NCBI RefSeq assembly: GCF_001908375.1 | Contig: NZ_CP017241.1 | Location: 2,607,001-2,671,000, forward strand | Origin: Rhizobium etli 8C-3 | GTDB lineage: Bacteria > Pseudomonadota > Alphaproteobacteria > Rhizobiales > Rhizobiaceae | DNA: 64,000 bases | Direction of reading: 5' to 3' | Shown here: piece by piece, positions 25,633 through 35,269 of the stretch | How the letters are laid out: every line of letters starts with the position of its first letter | Position numbering within the stretch: position 1 is the stretch's first letter | Notes under the pieces: generated by a model | Database searches by the model: none | What the model was told of the DNA's origin: nothing | The model's input: only the letters and a program-made list of their open reading frames with translations | Translations under genes and position numbers: made by a program

Positions 25633-26027
25633 AACTCGCCTGCCTCAGGCGCCTGCAGTTCTTCGATCGAATCCACGCGGTCCGGATAGAACGCCATACG
25701 GTCCTTTATTTCACGCATCGCCGCATGCGGATTTTCATAGGTCCAGATGGCGTTCTTCGAGCGCTCGCCGCCAGGGGTGATGCTGTAATAGGAAGCCTCG
25801 CCCTTGTAAGGGCAATAAGTCGAGTGGTCGGTGCGTTGAAGCAGCGACATGTCGACATCCTTGCGCGGAATATACTGCACCGGCGGGTAGGAAGCCTCGC
25901 GCAATGTCAGTGCATCGCGCGTATCAGCGACGACCTTGCCGTCGAGCTTGACGACGACACGTGCTGGATTGTGGTCTACGGTGATCGGATGATCAGGTCC
26001 GGGAATCTTGATCGGCTTGTCTGACAT
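25629..26027 (-). CDS. DUF427 family protein
   Basis: 132 residues starting MSDKPIKIPGPDHPITVDHNP, with VVKLDGKVVADTRDALTLREASYPPVQYIPRKDVDM, DHSTYCPYKGEASYYSI and AIWTYENPHAAMREIKDRMAFYPDRVD, the full DUF427 pattern. These small beta-rich proteins are widespread and of unknown function. The ATG at 26027 has AAGGCGAA upstream; an upstream in-frame extension has no ribosome site. Confidence 0.9.
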   Translation of the reverse strand: MSDKPIKIPGPDHPITVDHNPARVVVKLDGKVVADTRDALTLREASYPPVQYIPRKDVDMSLLQRTDHSTYCPYKGEASYYSITPGGERSKNAIWTYENPHAAMREIKDRMAFYPDRVDSIEELQAPEAGEF

Positions 26028-26058
26028 GAGCGTTCGCCTTCGAAAGATTGCACGGTCC

Positions 26059-26988
26059 CTACATAGGGTCGTACCCGGCGCTTCCCAAGGGGTGACGGTC
26101 ACGCGCATCGCACCGGGCTAGCGCACAGACGCCGAGCCCCAAAATGGCGGCGAGCACACAGGCGGCGCCGAAAACCTCATGAAAGCCGACAGGCTCGCCG
26201 AGCAGCACGAAGGCAAAAAAGATGGCGGAGACCGGAGCGACTGCCGTAAACAGCGAAGCCTCGCTGCCGCTGACGCGGTCTAAGCCCGCGTACCACAAGA
26301 TGAAGCCACCGACGGTCGGCACCAGCGCATAATAGACGACGGCCGAGAGCACCACTGCGGTAAAGCCGCTTGCGGCATGGCTTTCGAAGAGAGCCGGAAT
26401 GCCGGCAACGAGGAAACCGATACCGGTCATCAGCGCCGACTGCGTGAGCGGCAGGATCTCGCTTTGCATGCGCTTGTTGAGAAGAATGAACAGCCCCTCG
26501 CAGATGACGGCGCCGAGGATCAGCGCATTGCCGGCCAGTGAGCCGCCTGCGGGCGCGCCCGGCGACACAGCGACCCAGAAGACGCCGAAAGCAGCGAGCG
26601 CGATGGCAATCAGCAGGAAGCGGTGCGGCCTTTCGCCGAGAATGAGGATCGAGATCACCGCCGAGACGACTGGCAGCGTGCCGATGATGACGCCGGCATT
26701 CGTCGCCGACGTCAGCTGCAGGCCGGAGATCAACAATGTCGTATAGCCGACGCTGCCCGCCCCTGCCTGCGTCACCAGGATGAACCAATCGTGGCGCGAC
26801 AGTTTCGGCAGCCGCGATCGGGTAAGTCGCATCAGAAGCAAGAAGAAGGGAAAGGCCGCAGCAAAACGCAGGGCCGTTGCCGTAAACGGCGGAAGGCCTG
26901 ATGCGATGATCTTGCTGGCAATAACCGTGCTGCCGACCGTGATCATCGCCAGCGTCAGATAGATGTAGCCCTGGAGCGCTTTTGTCAT
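26059..26988 (-). CDS. EamA/DMT-superfamily exporter
   Basis: 309 residues, ten predicted membrane segments in two EamA halves (~5-140 and ~150-290), e.g. YIYLTLAMITVGSTVIASKII and LAGNALILGAVICEGLFILLNKRM. Such inner-membrane carriers export amino acids or metabolites. The C-terminal ~20 residues are polar (RCDARDRHPLG). The ATG at 26988 has GGAGGATCCC. The AraC-type regulator gene lies 71 bp upstream on the same strand and probably controls it. Confidence 0.88.
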   Translation of the reverse strand: MTKALQGYIYLTLAMITVGSTVIASKIIASGLPPFTATALRFAAAFPFFLLLMRLTRSRLPKLSRHDWFILVTQAGAGSVGYTTLLISGLQLTSATNAGVIIGTLPVVSAVISILILGERPHRFLLIAIALAAFGVFWVAVSPGAPAGGSLAGNALILGAVICEGLFILLNKRMQSEILPLTQSALMTGIGFLVAGIPALFESHAASGFTAVVLSAVVYYALVPTVGGFILWYAGLDRVSGSEASLFTAVAPVSAIFFAFVLLGEPVGFHEVFGAACVLAAILGLGVCALARCDARDRHPLGSAGYDPM

Positions 26989-27059
26989 GGGATCCTCCGT
27001 TTCGAAGGACGGACAAAACCGCAAAGACGAAGAGGCTTCTTGAACGAAATTGCAGGTCG

Positions 27060-27866
27060 TCAGGCAAACGCGGTGGCATAGACCCGCGGCGTGAGGCCAT
27101 ATTTTGCAGTGAAGACGCGTGTCATGTGGCTCTGGTCGGCAAAGCCGCTGGCGAAGGCAGCTTCGGCAAGTGGCGTGCCCGAAGCGATCAGGCGGCGAGC
27201 CATATGTATCCGCACCTGGACGAGATAGGCATGCGGCGTCATGCCGGTTGCTCTGGCAAAACCGCGCAGCACCTGAAACCGGCTAAGCCCGCTTTCCCGC
27301 GCAAGGTCGGCAAGCGAGACATTGGCGAGGGGATCACCGTCGATCAGGCTTTTCGCCTTGCGGATGGTGCAAGGCGCCATGCGCGCCACTTCCGGCATCG
27401 GCTGTTCGCGCATCACATCTGCGACGACGACGAGGAGCAGTTCTTCGCATGCAAGATCATCCTGTGTGGAGCTGCTGGTGATTGCGGCAAAGAGGCTTGC
27501 GAAGCGGCTTGCAAGGACGCTGTTTCGGATGACCGGGCGCGGAATTTCCGCGCGAATCACACTTTCTTCGTCGGCCTCCTGTGCGAGATCGCCGATGATC
27601 GCCGGATCGAAATAGAGCATGCGCCACGACCGCCCCTTCCCGATCGGTGCGCCGTCATGAACCTCGTTCGGATTGACGGTGATAAGATCGCCCGCTTCCG
27701 CCTCGACCATGCCGCAGCCACTCAGCGACTTCTGCGCACCGGAGACAATCAGGCCGATGCCGAACTGTTCATGCGTATGGCGTGCGAAACTGTGGCGCGT
27801 TTCCGCTTCCACGGCCTCCACCCCGGCCATCGCCGAACGGCGCATCGTGAACTGACTTTTGGCCAC
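27060..27866 (-). CDS. AraC-family transcriptional regulator with N-terminal cupin
   Basis: 268 residues. The cupin sensor domain spans ~20-110 (HSFARHTHEQFGIGLIVSGAQ ... GDLITVNPNEVHDGAPIG). Two helix-turn-helix motifs lie in ~165-265 (LADLARESGLSRFQVLRGFARATGMTPHAYLVQVRIHMARRLI ... AEAAFASGFADQSHMTRVFTAKYG). The likely start is GTG at 27866 with GGAGA; an ATG at 27848 is possible. Same-strand pairing with a DMT exporter is a frequent rhizobial arrangement for export of an unknown effector amino acid or drug. Confidence 0.88.
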   Translation of the reverse strand: MAKSQFTMRRSAMAGVEAVEAETRHSFARHTHEQFGIGLIVSGAQKSLSGCGMVEAEAGDLITVNPNEVHDGAPIGKGRSWRMLYFDPAIIGDLAQEADEESVIRAEIPRPVIRNSVLASRFASLFAAITSSSTQDDLACEELLLVVVADVMREQPMPEVARMAPCTIRKAKSLIDGDPLANVSLADLARESGLSRFQVLRGFARATGMTPHAYLVQVRIHMARRLIASGTPLAEAAFASGFADQSHMTRVFTAKYGLTPRVYATAFA

Positions 27867-27930
27867 GCAGCGTCTCCTTCCGGCCGGACTGTGCCAGCGG
27901 CAGGCGAAGGACGCAACGTCTTTGCAGCGA

Positions 27931-28092
27931 TTAATGAAGTGTTTCAGGCCGGATTTCGCCGGAGAGAATTTTCAGGGCGTCTTCGAGCGCTGCGACCAGA
28001 ATATCGGTCAGCTCATCACCCTTGTTTTCGAGGAACGCCAGACTTGCGGCCTCGTCCTGCATTTCGAAGAAGCGCTCGATTTCATTCGACAT
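27931..28092 (-). CDS. Small acidic hypothetical protein
   Basis: 53 residues starting MSNEIERFFEMQDEAASLAF. Two ATGs are adjacent (28095 and 28092); AAGGA precedes both. Strongly acidic and helical, no membrane segment. Members of this kind are often seen in Rhizobium genomes without known function. I do not recognise the family. Confidence 0.55.
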   Translation of the reverse strand: MSNEIERFFEMQDEAASLAFLENKGDELTDILVAALEDALKILSGEIRPETLH

Positions 28093-28175
28093 CATCGTCC
28101 TTTCATTCACCGGAACATTCAGCGATGAAAGCAGACTATGGAAGCCTGCTTGCGCAGGGCTGGTGCGAGCCCGTG

Positions 28176-29297
28176 TCAGAACTCCGGAAGATTGCGGCTC
28201 CGCCACAGGCTGGGCGGGATCGGATCACCGACATCGATGGCAAACGAGACGATCTTGGTTACGCCCTCGTCCACCTCGCAGCGGAATTGAACGTCGTACC
28301 AGCCCTCGCGCGTACGAAAGGCACCGCGCCGGACATCGAGCACCGTACCGCGCGGCAGCGCGTAAGTGGGAACCATTACAGGATTGTAGGCCGGCGCTCC
28401 GTGAACCAGTTGCTCACGAAGCTCGGTGCTGCAAAGCTGCGCGGCCCTCCTTCCGCGCGGCAGGTTGCCCATGGCGGTCCGGGCGATCGGATCATTAGTT
28501 TCATTCTGCGAAAACAGCGTCTTTGCTTCCTTCAGCTCGGTAGGCTTTTCAGCCTTTGTCGTTTCCGTATGGTCGATCTTGGGTCGGTCCGCAGGCTTGG
28601 CCTGTTCGAAACCGATTGTCGCCTTGTCTCCCGCGCCAGCTGCAGGCCCGTTGTTTTGCGGGTCGATATTGGCCACATCCACTTCAGGCACATTGACATC
28701 GTCCGGCACTGGGTTTGCCGGCGGCTGGTCGGTGACGGGAGGCTTTGCCGCGGCCGATGCGGCAGGCTTGGGCTCATCCGGTATCGGCTTGTCCGGCGGC
28801 GTCACCGGTGGCTTGCCAGCCTCGGCCGAAGCATTGCCCGTTTTTGATTTGCGCGGGCCGCTATCCTTGTCGCCGAATTCGAAGACGGTCCTCAGGACGG
28901 GTATCTGTCCCTTCCCTTCCTTGCCGGAGGGATCGTTCCCGGCTTCGGATTTCGGCGGTTCGGACGGCTTCTGTTGCGGCTTGGCTTCCGGCGGCGGAGG
29001 CGGTGGAGGCGCCGGCGGTTTCTGCTCGGCCTTCTCCTCGATCTTCGGCAGTTCGGGAGGTTTTTCCGGCGGCTTTTGCGCTTCCGCCTTCCTTTCCTCG
29101 GCCTTCTTCTCCTCCGGCTTCCTTTCCTCTTCCGGCGGAGGCACGAGATCGACGTTGACCGTCTCCTCTTCTGGCGGCTGCGGCGTTTTTTCAGGCAGCT
29201 TCACCAGGAAAAACGCAACGACGGCAATATGCAGCGCGATCGAGGCTGCGACACCCCAACTGATTTCCCCCCAGCGCTTTGCGACGATCTTCTGCAT
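28176..29297 (-). CDS. DUF930-domain protein with TonB-like proline-rich anchor
   Basis: 373 residues. A single N-terminal membrane helix (~15-33, GVAASIALHIAVVAFFLV) is followed by ~210 residues rich in Pro, Glu and Lys (EERKPEEKKAEERKAEAQKPP, PAPPPPPPPEAKPQQKP), then a C-terminal domain (~265-373) with LPRGRRAAQLCSTELREQLVHG and GWYDVQFRCEVDEGVTKIVSFAIDVGDPIPPSLW, the DUF930 core with two Cys that could pair. The TonB-like layout suggests a periplasm-spanning protein; no ExbB/ExbD neighbours support energy transduction. No good ribosome site near the ATG, so the start is less certain. Confidence 0.82.
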   Translation of the reverse strand: MQKIVAKRWGEISWGVAASIALHIAVVAFFLVKLPEKTPQPPEEETVNVDLVPPPEEERKPEEKKAEERKAEAQKPPEKPPELPKIEEKAEQKPPAPPPPPPPEAKPQQKPSEPPKSEAGNDPSGKEGKGQIPVLRTVFEFGDKDSGPRKSKTGNASAEAGKPPVTPPDKPIPDEPKPAASAAAKPPVTDQPPANPVPDDVNVPEVDVANIDPQNNGPAAGAGDKATIGFEQAKPADRPKIDHTETTKAEKPTELKEAKTLFSQNETNDPIARTAMGNLPRGRRAAQLCSTELREQLVHGAPAYNPVMVPTYALPRGTVLDVRRGAFRTREGWYDVQFRCEVDEGVTKIVSFAIDVGDPIPPSLWRSRNLPEF

Positions 29298-29464
29298 GCC
29301 CGCGAATTTTGTTCTCCGACAAGGTAGGGATGTGGCCTTTTAAGAAGGCAGCATCAAGCCGCAAAACAAAAAAGTTCCTTGCCGCGCGACCAAGCGAAGG
29401 CAGCGCGGGCGATCGTCCACATCCTTTCACCTTTACGAGGCTGCGATCCGCAGGCTGCTCGCCG

Positions 29465-29758
29465 CTAGCCGAGCGAGCCTATGATTTCGCGATAGGCAGC
29501 CTCCGGAAACGCCTTCAGCGTTTTCGTACGAACGTTGCCGGCCGTCGCAAGCTGCAGCGTGAAGCGCGCCATCACCGCGTCGTCCGGCGCCTCACATATG
29601 GAGACCATGTCGTATTCACCCATCGTCAGAAAGAAGTCCTTGAAGGAGCCGCCCATCTCTCCGAGCGCCTTCTTTGCCGCGTCCAGCCTTTTTGCCGAGT
29701 CGCGTGCACTGCGAACGCCTTGATCCGTCCAGTTGATAAGCATGACGTAAGTGGTCAT
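29465..29758 (-). CDS. GYD-domain protein
   Basis: 97 residues starting MTTYVMLINWTDQGVRSARDSAKR, with LTMGEYDMVSICEAPDDAVMARFTLQLATAGNVRTKTLKAFPE; the GEYD block defines the GYD family, a small ferredoxin-like dimeric fold. Biochemical function unknown. ATG at 29758 with GGGAGG. Monocistronic, 223 bp downstream (in its own direction of reading) of nothing related. Confidence 0.9.
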   Translation of the reverse strand: MTTYVMLINWTDQGVRSARDSAKRLDAAKKALGEMGGSFKDFFLTMGEYDMVSICEAPDDAVMARFTLQLATAGNVRTKTLKAFPEAAYREIIGSLG

Positions 29759-29905
29759 TGCACACCTCCCCACGGAGGGTTTTGGTCCACGCAGGTATGT
29801 GGCGACCTTCGCTCATCCGCTGCGGCCGGTCCCTTCCCCCGTAACATTTGCACTATACCATTAGGGCGAGCCGAAAGCGACGGAATGTCTGGCAACCCAA
29901 AAAGA

Positions 29906-29931
29906 AAGAGCCGGGACGGGCCCCGGCTCTT
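29906..29931 (-). terminator. rpoD intrinsic terminator
   Basis: AAGAGCCGGG / CCCGGCTCTT, a 10-bp stem with a 6-base loop; on the minus strand it is followed by TCTTTTT. It lies ~50 bp past the rpoD stop. Confidence 0.9.
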
Positions 29932-29981
29932 CGATCATCAAGGAGTCAATTGCAAGGCTGTCATCGCAGCCCGCAGCGCTC

Positions 29982-32036
29982 TTAGCTGTCCAGGAAGCTG
30001 CGGAGTTTTCTGGAGCGGCTCGGATGCTTGAGCTTGCGTAGCGCCTTCGCCTCGATCTGGCGAATACGCTCGCGGGTGACCGAAAACTGCTGGCCGACTT
30101 CCTCGAGCGTATGGTCTGTGTTCATGCCAATGCCGAAGCGCATGCGCAGCACGCGTTCCTCGCGCGGCGTGAGCGAGGCGAGAACACGCGTCGTTGTCTC
30201 GCGCAGGTTCGCCTGGATGGCGGCGTCGATCGGCAGAAGCGCGTTCTTGTCTTCGATGAAATCGCCGAGGTGTGAATCTTCCTCGTCGCCCACGGGGGTT
30301 TCAAGCGAGATCGGCTCCTTGGCGATCTTCAGGACCTTGCGGACCTTTTCGAGCGGCATGGCGAGCTTTTCGGCCAGTTCCTCCGGTGTCGGCTCGCGGC
30401 CGATTTCATGCAGCATCTGGCGGGACGTGCGGACGATCTTGTTGATCGTCTCGATCATGTGCACCGGAATGCGGATCGTGCGCGCCTGATCGGCGATCGA
30501 GCGGGTGATCGCCTGGCGGATCCACCAGGTCGCATAGGTCGAGAACTTGTAGCCGCGGCGGTATTCGAACTTGTCGACCGCCTTCATCAGGCCGATATTG
30601 CCTTCCTGAATGAGGTCGAGGAACTGCAGGCCGCGGTTGGTGTACTTCTTGGCGATGGAGATGACGAGGCGAAGATTCGCTTCGACCATTTCCTTCTTGG
30701 CGATGCGCGCTTCGCGCTCGCCCTTCTGCACCATGTGCACGATGCGGCGGAATTCCGAAATCGAGATGCCGGTTTCCGTGGCGAGGTTCTGGATCTCCTG
30801 GCGGATGTCGCGGATCGTCGTGTTCTCGCCCTTGGCGAATTCCTTCCAGCCGCGCGCAGCCAGATTGCCGATCGACTTCATCCAGTTCGGATCGAGCTCG
30901 GCACCTTGATACTGCTCCAGGAACGAGTCTCGCTTGACGCCGTAGGATTCAGCCAGACGCAGCAGGCGGCCTTCGTTTTGAACGAGGCGCTTGTTGATGT
31001 CGTAAAGCTGCTCGACCAGAGCCTCGATGCGGTTCTGGTTGAGCGATAGCGACTTGACGGCCTTGATCAGTTCGTCCTTGAGTTCCTTGTAGCGGCGCTC
31101 TTGGGCAGAAGACAGCGTGCCGGTCGCGGCAAGGCGCTGCTCGACCTGCTGGTCCTGCAGCTTGCGCAGCTTCTTGTAGGTTTCGGCGATAAGGTCGAGC
31201 GTTTCCATGACCTGCGGCCGCAGCTCTGCTTCCATGGCTGCGAGCGAAAGGTTGGATTCGTCTTCGTCCTCTTCCTCTTCCTCTACCGGCATGCCTTCAC
31301 CGCCGACATCGGTGATGTCGTCGTCGCCGGAACGCATGCGGCGGGTCTTTTCCTTCTCTTCCGCAGCCTTGCGGTCTGCCTCGATCTTTTCAGGGCTCTG
31401 GAACTGCGGGGCGGCCTTGGCTTCAGGACCGGAATATGTCGTTTCGAGATCGATGATCTCGCGAAGCAGGGTCGTGCCCTCGTTCAGTTCGTCGCGCCAG
31501 ATGATGAGTGCCTGGAAGGTGAGCGGGCTTTCACAGAGCCCGGCGATCATGGTTTCCCGTCCGGCCTCGATGCGCTTGGCGATGGCAATTTCGCCTTCGC
31601 GCGACAGGAGCTCGACGGAACCCATCTCGCGAAGGTACATGCGCACCGGATCGTCGGTACGATCGGTCGGCTCTTTCTTCTTTGCGGTTGCGAGCGCGGT
31701 GCCGCCGGAAGGTGCGAGTTCGCCACCTTCGCTCTCGTCATCACCGCCCGCGTCGTCGTCGTCACCGCCGCTTTGGCCTGCCTCTTCGGCCTCTTCGTCT
31801 TCGATGACATTGATGCCCATATCGGACAACATCGCCATGGTGTCTTCGATCTGCTCGGACGTCACTTCCTCGGACGGAAGAACGGCATTCAGTTCGTCCA
31901 TCGTCACGTAGCCGCGTTTCTTCGCGGCCTTGATCATTTTCTTGACCGCGTCATCGGAAAGATCGAGAAGAGGGCCGTCGGATGCGCCGTCGCGTTCGAC
32001 TTCCGCTTCTTCGTTCTCTTTGACCTTGGTTACCAT
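29982..32036 (-). CDS. rpoD: RNA polymerase primary sigma factor (sigma-70)
   Basis: 684 residues, the alphaproteobacterial RpoD size. Region 1.1 at ~1-95 has an acidic stretch. [22 protein letters not shown] marks region 1.2, followed by a long acidic non-conserved insert (~200-380, run of Glu/Asp near [13 protein letters not shown]). Region 2 has [22 protein letters not shown] and [22 protein letters not shown] (-10 recognition), region 3 [16 protein letters not shown], region 4 [20 protein letters not shown] (-35 recognition). Directs core polymerase to housekeeping promoters. AGGAAGG upstream of the ATG. Confidence 0.98.
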   Translation of the reverse strand: MVTKVKENEEAEVERDGASDGPLLDLSDDAVKKMIKAAKKRGYVTMDELNAVLPSEEVTSEQIEDTMAMLSDMGINVIEDEEAEEAGQSGGDDDDAGGDDESEGGELAPSGGTALATAKKKEPTDRTDDPVRMYLREMGSVELLSREGEIAIAKRIEAGRETMIAGLCESPLTFQALIIWRDELNEGTTLLREIIDLETTYSGPEAKAAPQFQSPEKIEADRKAAEEKEKTRRMRSGDDDITDVGGEGMPVEEEEEDEDESNLSLAAMEAELRPQVMETLDLIAETYKKLRKLQDQQVEQRLAATGTLSSAQERRYKELKDELIKAVKSLSLNQNRIEALVEQLYDINKRLVQNEGRLLRLAESYGVKRDSFLEQYQGAELDPNWMKSIGNLAARGWKEFAKGENTTIRDIRQEIQNLATETGISISEFRRIVHMVQKGEREARIAKKEMVEANLRLVISIAKKYTNRGLQFLDLIQEGNIGLMKAVDKFEYRRGYKFSTYATWWIRQAITRSIADQARTIRIPVHMIETINKIVRTSRQMLHEIGREPTPEELAEKLAMPLEKVRKVLKIAKEPISLETPVGDEEDSHLGDFIEDKNALLPIDAAIQANLRETTTRVLASLTPREERVLRMRFGIGMNTDHTLEEVGQQFSVTRERIRQIEAKALRKLKHPSRSRKLRSFLDS

Positions 32037-32299
32037 TTATATCGTCGCCTTCCTGACGCTATTCAAACTCGCTGCGGTGAACGGACCCCGAAGCCTGAGT
32101 GCGCAAACCCAAGCCTCGAATCACCTTACTCACCTAACGAGATGACCTTTAAAGCCCAATTAACCACGATCGCTGATGCCGGACGACAGAGCTTTAGTGC
32201 TTCGAAATTTCCGGCCATGGTTATGTGCGATCCGCCTCGACCCAGTTCACCGCTTTTCAAGTCGAACGGTGATTCCCACAATTTTCGCTCCCGTCAAGC

Positions 32300-32347
32300 T
32301 TTTCCACAAAAAAAGCCGTCGAAAACACGGAAAAAGCCTTATCCACA
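32300..32347 (+). promoter_or_regulatory. Two DnaA-box matches upstream of rpoD
   Basis: TTTTCCACA at 32300-32308 and TTATCCACA (perfect consensus) at 32339-32347 are in the same orientation, 39 bp apart, about 265-310 bp upstream of the rpoD start. They could let DnaA influence rpoD transcription or titrate DnaA. Two chance matches in GC-rich DNA so close together are unlikely but possible. Confidence 0.5.
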
Positions 32348-32510
32348 GGCTAGGAACCGCTCAAGCGATTGCTTCGCTTAGATAGGATGTCACCGCAAGA
32401 AGACAAGGGGAGCAAGAATTGCGGCTTGGCAACGAGAGATCTTCCTGGTTTTCAGCTGCCGTTGCAGAATACCCGCGCCCATAGCTATCTCGAAGCATGG
32501 GCGACGGCCT

Positions 32511-32670
32511 TTCTTCCGGCGTGTGCAGCTTTCGCTTGTCGCGCGATACGAAAGCAAGCAGGCCGCCTCGCCCACAGCAGGGCGAGCAATTGCAGTCGAT
32601 CGCCGTCTTCCAAGTCTCCGTCCACCTCGAATGCGACCTTGCCGCAGTCGCAGCTTCATTGGTAGATCAT
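32511..32670 (-). pseudogene. Decayed GFA-family (glutathione-dependent formaldehyde-activating-like) gene
   Basis: Starts at ATG 32670 after AAGGGAAAGCG, reads M-I-Y-Q, then TGA at 32656-32658 where homologs have Gly. In frame beyond the stop comes SCDCGKVAFEVDGDLED with the first CxC zinc pair; one extra base then shifts the frame to AIDCNCSPCCGRGGLL, AFVSRDKRKLHTPEE, which is the GFA pattern (CNCSxC). Homology stops there, so the C-terminal two thirds, including the last zinc ligands, are gone. A nonsense codon, a frameshift and a truncation mark a dead gene between rpoD and tdh. Confidence 0.75.
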
Positions 32671-32679
32671 CGCTTTCCC

Positions 32680-33717
32680 TTAGTTCCAATCCATCACGAC
32701 CTTGCCGGAATTGCCCGAGCGCATCGCCTCGAAGCCCTCCTGGAATTCGTCGATCTTGATGCGGTGCGTGATGACCGGCGACAGGTCGAGCCCGCCTTGC
32801 ACGAAGGCGATCATCTTGTACCAGGTCTCGAACATCTCGCGACCGTAGATGCCCTTGAGGTTGAGCATCTTGAAGATGACCTTGTTCCAGTCGATCTCGA
32901 AACCAGCCGGCGCGATGCCGAGGATTGCGATCTTGCCGCCATTGTTCATCTTGTCGATCATGTCGCGAAATGCGGGTGCTGCACCCGACATCTCCAGGCC
33001 GACATCAAAACCCTCTGTCATGCCGATCGCCTTCATGACATCGGCGAGATTCTCCTTCGACGCATCGACGACGTAGTCGATGCCGAGTCTGCGCGCCAGA
33101 TCCAGCCGGTGGGGGTTGATGTCGGTAATGACGACTTTGCGGGCGCCGGAACGTTTGGCGACGAGCGCGCCCATGATGCCAATCGGGCCTGCACCGGTGA
33201 CGAGCACGTCCTCTCCGACGAGATCGAAGGAAAGCGCTGTATGAACCGCATTACCGAAGGGATCGAAGATCGCGGCGATCTCGTCCGGAATGTCGTCCGG
33301 GATCGGCACGACATTGGCTTCCGGAATGCAGACGAACTCACCGAAGGAGCCGGGACGATTGACGCCGACGCCAAGCGTATTGCGGCAGAGGTGCCCCCTG
33401 CCGGCGCGGCAGTTGCGACACTTGCCGCAGACGATATGGCCCTCACCGGAGACCCGCTCGCCGACATGGTATCTGGTGACGGCAGAACCGATCTCGGCGA
33501 TCTCGCCGCAGAACTCATGACCGACGACCATCGGCACCGGAATGGTCTTCTGCGCCCACTGGTCCCAGTTCCAGATATGGACATCCGTACCGCAGATCGC
33601 CGACTTCTTGACACGGATAAGAACGTCATTCGGCCCGACCTCGGGAACCGGGACGCTTTCCATCCAGAGCCCGACTTCCGGTTTCGACTTGACCAGCGCC
33701 TTCATCATATTCGACAT
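32680..33717 (-). CDS. tdh: L-threonine 3-dehydrogenase
   Basis: 345 residues, zinc-dependent medium-chain dehydrogenase that oxidises threonine to 2-amino-3-ketobutyrate with NAD. Catalytic zinc region [19 protein letters not shown] and VVGHEFCGE, structural zinc cysteines [15 protein letters not shown], Rossmann [25 protein letters not shown], all as in Tdh. The WNWD signature after the first zinc ligands separates Tdh from sorbitol dehydrogenases. The ATG at 33717 (MSNMMKALV) is used. Downstream of kbl by ~143 bp; together they convert threonine to glycine and acetyl-CoA. Confidence 0.95.
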   Translation of the reverse strand: MSNMMKALVKSKPEVGLWMESVPVPEVGPNDVLIRVKKSAICGTDVHIWNWDQWAQKTIPVPMVVGHEFCGEIAEIGSAVTRYHVGERVSGEGHIVCGKCRNCRAGRGHLCRNTLGVGVNRPGSFGEFVCIPEANVVPIPDDIPDEIAAIFDPFGNAVHTALSFDLVGEDVLVTGAGPIGIMGALVAKRSGARKVVITDINPHRLDLARRLGIDYVVDASKENLADVMKAIGMTEGFDVGLEMSGAAPAFRDMIDKMNNGGKIAILGIAPAGFEIDWNKVIFKMLNLKGIYGREMFETWYKMIAFVQGGLDLSPVITHRIKIDEFQEGFEAMRSGNSGKVVMDWN

Positions 33718-33860
33718 TCGAGGATTCCCGTTCGATGGTGCCCAGCTTGGCTGCTTCCCTTCTCCCCTCGGGGAGCGCGGCACAGGGTTAATTGCTCTTC
33801 ATTTCGTTGAGAACGTCGCTGACGCTTCGGTCCCTCATCTGTCCTTCTGACATGGCAGCG

Positions 33861-35048
33861 TCAAATGACGCCGAGTTCCCTGCCCGATTCCGCGAAAGCC
33901 GCAACCACCCGCTCGACATCGGCCCTGGAATGCGCTGCCGACATCTGCGTGCGGATGCGCGCCTTTCCCTTGGGCACGACCGGGAAGGAAAAGCCGATGA
34001 CGTAAATGCCCTTCTTCAGCATCAACGCCGCCATGTCCTGTGCGAGCTTGGCATCGCCGAGCATCACCGGAATGATCGGATGCCCCTCGCCCGCCAGCGT
34101 GAAGCCGAGCTTGGTCATCTCGGCGCGGAAGTGCGAAGCGTTTGCTGAGAGTTTTTCGCGCAGTGCGTTGCCGTTCTCGATCAGGTCAAAGACCTTGAGC
34201 GAGGCGGCGGCAATGACCGGTGCAAGCGTATTGGAAAAGAGATAGGGCCGCGAGCGCTGCCGCAGCCAGTCGATGATCTCGGCCTTTGCCGAAGTATAAC
34301 CTCCCGAAGCGCCGCCGAGTGCCTTTCCAAGCGTGCCGGTGATGATATCGACACGGCCCTCGACGCCGCAATGTTCCGGTGAACCGCGGCCATGCCTGCC
34401 GACGAAGCCGACGGCATGGCTGTCGTCGACCATGACCATGGCGCCGTATCGCTCCGCGAGATCGCAGACACCTTGCAGGTTGGCGATGATGCCGTCCATC
34501 GAGAACACACCGTCGGTCGCGATCATCTTGAAACGGCTGCCTTCGGCCTTCTTCAACTCCTCTTCCAGCGCCTTCATGTCGTTGTTGGCATAGCGGAAAC
34601 GCTTGGCTTTGGAGAGCCGCACGCCGTCGATGATCGAGGCATGGTTAAGCGCATCGGAGATGATTGCATCCTCCTCTCCAAGCAGCGTCTCGAACAAGCC
34701 GCCATTGGCATCGAAACAGGAGGAATAAAGGATCGTGTCCTCCATGGCGAGGAACGACGAAATGCGGGATTCGAGCTGCTTGTGCTCCTCCTGCGTACCG
34801 CAGATGAAGCGGACGGAGGCCATGCCGTATCCATAACGCTCAAGCGCTCGTTTGCCCGCCTCGGCCAGCTCGTCGTTATCGGCAAGGCCCAGATAGTTGT
34901 TGGCGCAGAAGTTCAGCACGCGCTCGCCGGAAGCGATGGAGATTTCGCCGGCTTGCTTCGAGGTGATGACGCGCTCGGACTTGTAAAGGCCGGCATCCTT
35001 GATCGCGGAGAGTTCGCCGCGCAGATGGGAGATGAATTGCGAGGTCAT
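33861..35048 (-). CDS. kbl: 2-amino-3-ketobutyrate coenzyme A ligase (glycine C-acetyltransferase)
   Basis: 395 residues, a PLP-dependent alpha-oxoamine synthase. Features: [15 protein letters not shown] near the N-terminus, [20 protein letters not shown] (~205, Asp/His contacting PLP), and [17 protein letters not shown] with the PLP lysine (~244). Splits 2-amino-3-ketobutyrate with CoA into glycine and acetyl-CoA. The [19 protein letters not shown] pattern is specific to Kbl rather than HemA or BioF. Start MTSQFISHL at 35048. Confidence 0.95.
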   Translation of the reverse strand: MTSQFISHLRGELSAIKDAGLYKSERVITSKQAGEISIASGERVLNFCANNYLGLADNDELAEAGKRALERYGYGMASVRFICGTQEEHKQLESRISSFLAMEDTILYSSCFDANGGLFETLLGEEDAIISDALNHASIIDGVRLSKAKRFRYANNDMKALEEELKKAEGSRFKMIATDGVFSMDGIIANLQGVCDLAERYGAMVMVDDSHAVGFVGRHGRGSPEHCGVEGRVDIITGTLGKALGGASGGYTSAKAEIIDWLRQRSRPYLFSNTLAPVIAAASLKVFDLIENGNALREKLSANASHFRAEMTKLGFTLAGEGHPIIPVMLGDAKLAQDMAALMLKKGIYVIGFSFPVVPKGKARIRTQMSAAHSRADVERVVAAFAESGRELGVI

Positions 35049-35269
35049 TGACGGTCTTTCTTCCGATACTTCCAACTGTCGCCGAGTTAGCATATTGCCA
35101 TCGGCTTGTCTTGTTCAGCACTGAACCGATCCGGTTTGGAAGCTCCCTTCCGGACAGCTGGCACGTAAAACCCGTCCTCGATTTCGCCGATCGACCTCGC
35201 TCGGCATTGCGGTAACAAATTGACTGAGTTCAGTCACTGGAAAGGCCGCCGCGACCACCCTATTGCGGT

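Noticed and set aside
26982..28847. A 621-codon plus-strand frame
   Set aside because: It crosses three minus-strand genes with good ribosome sites and recognisable families (AraC, small acidic protein, DUF930).
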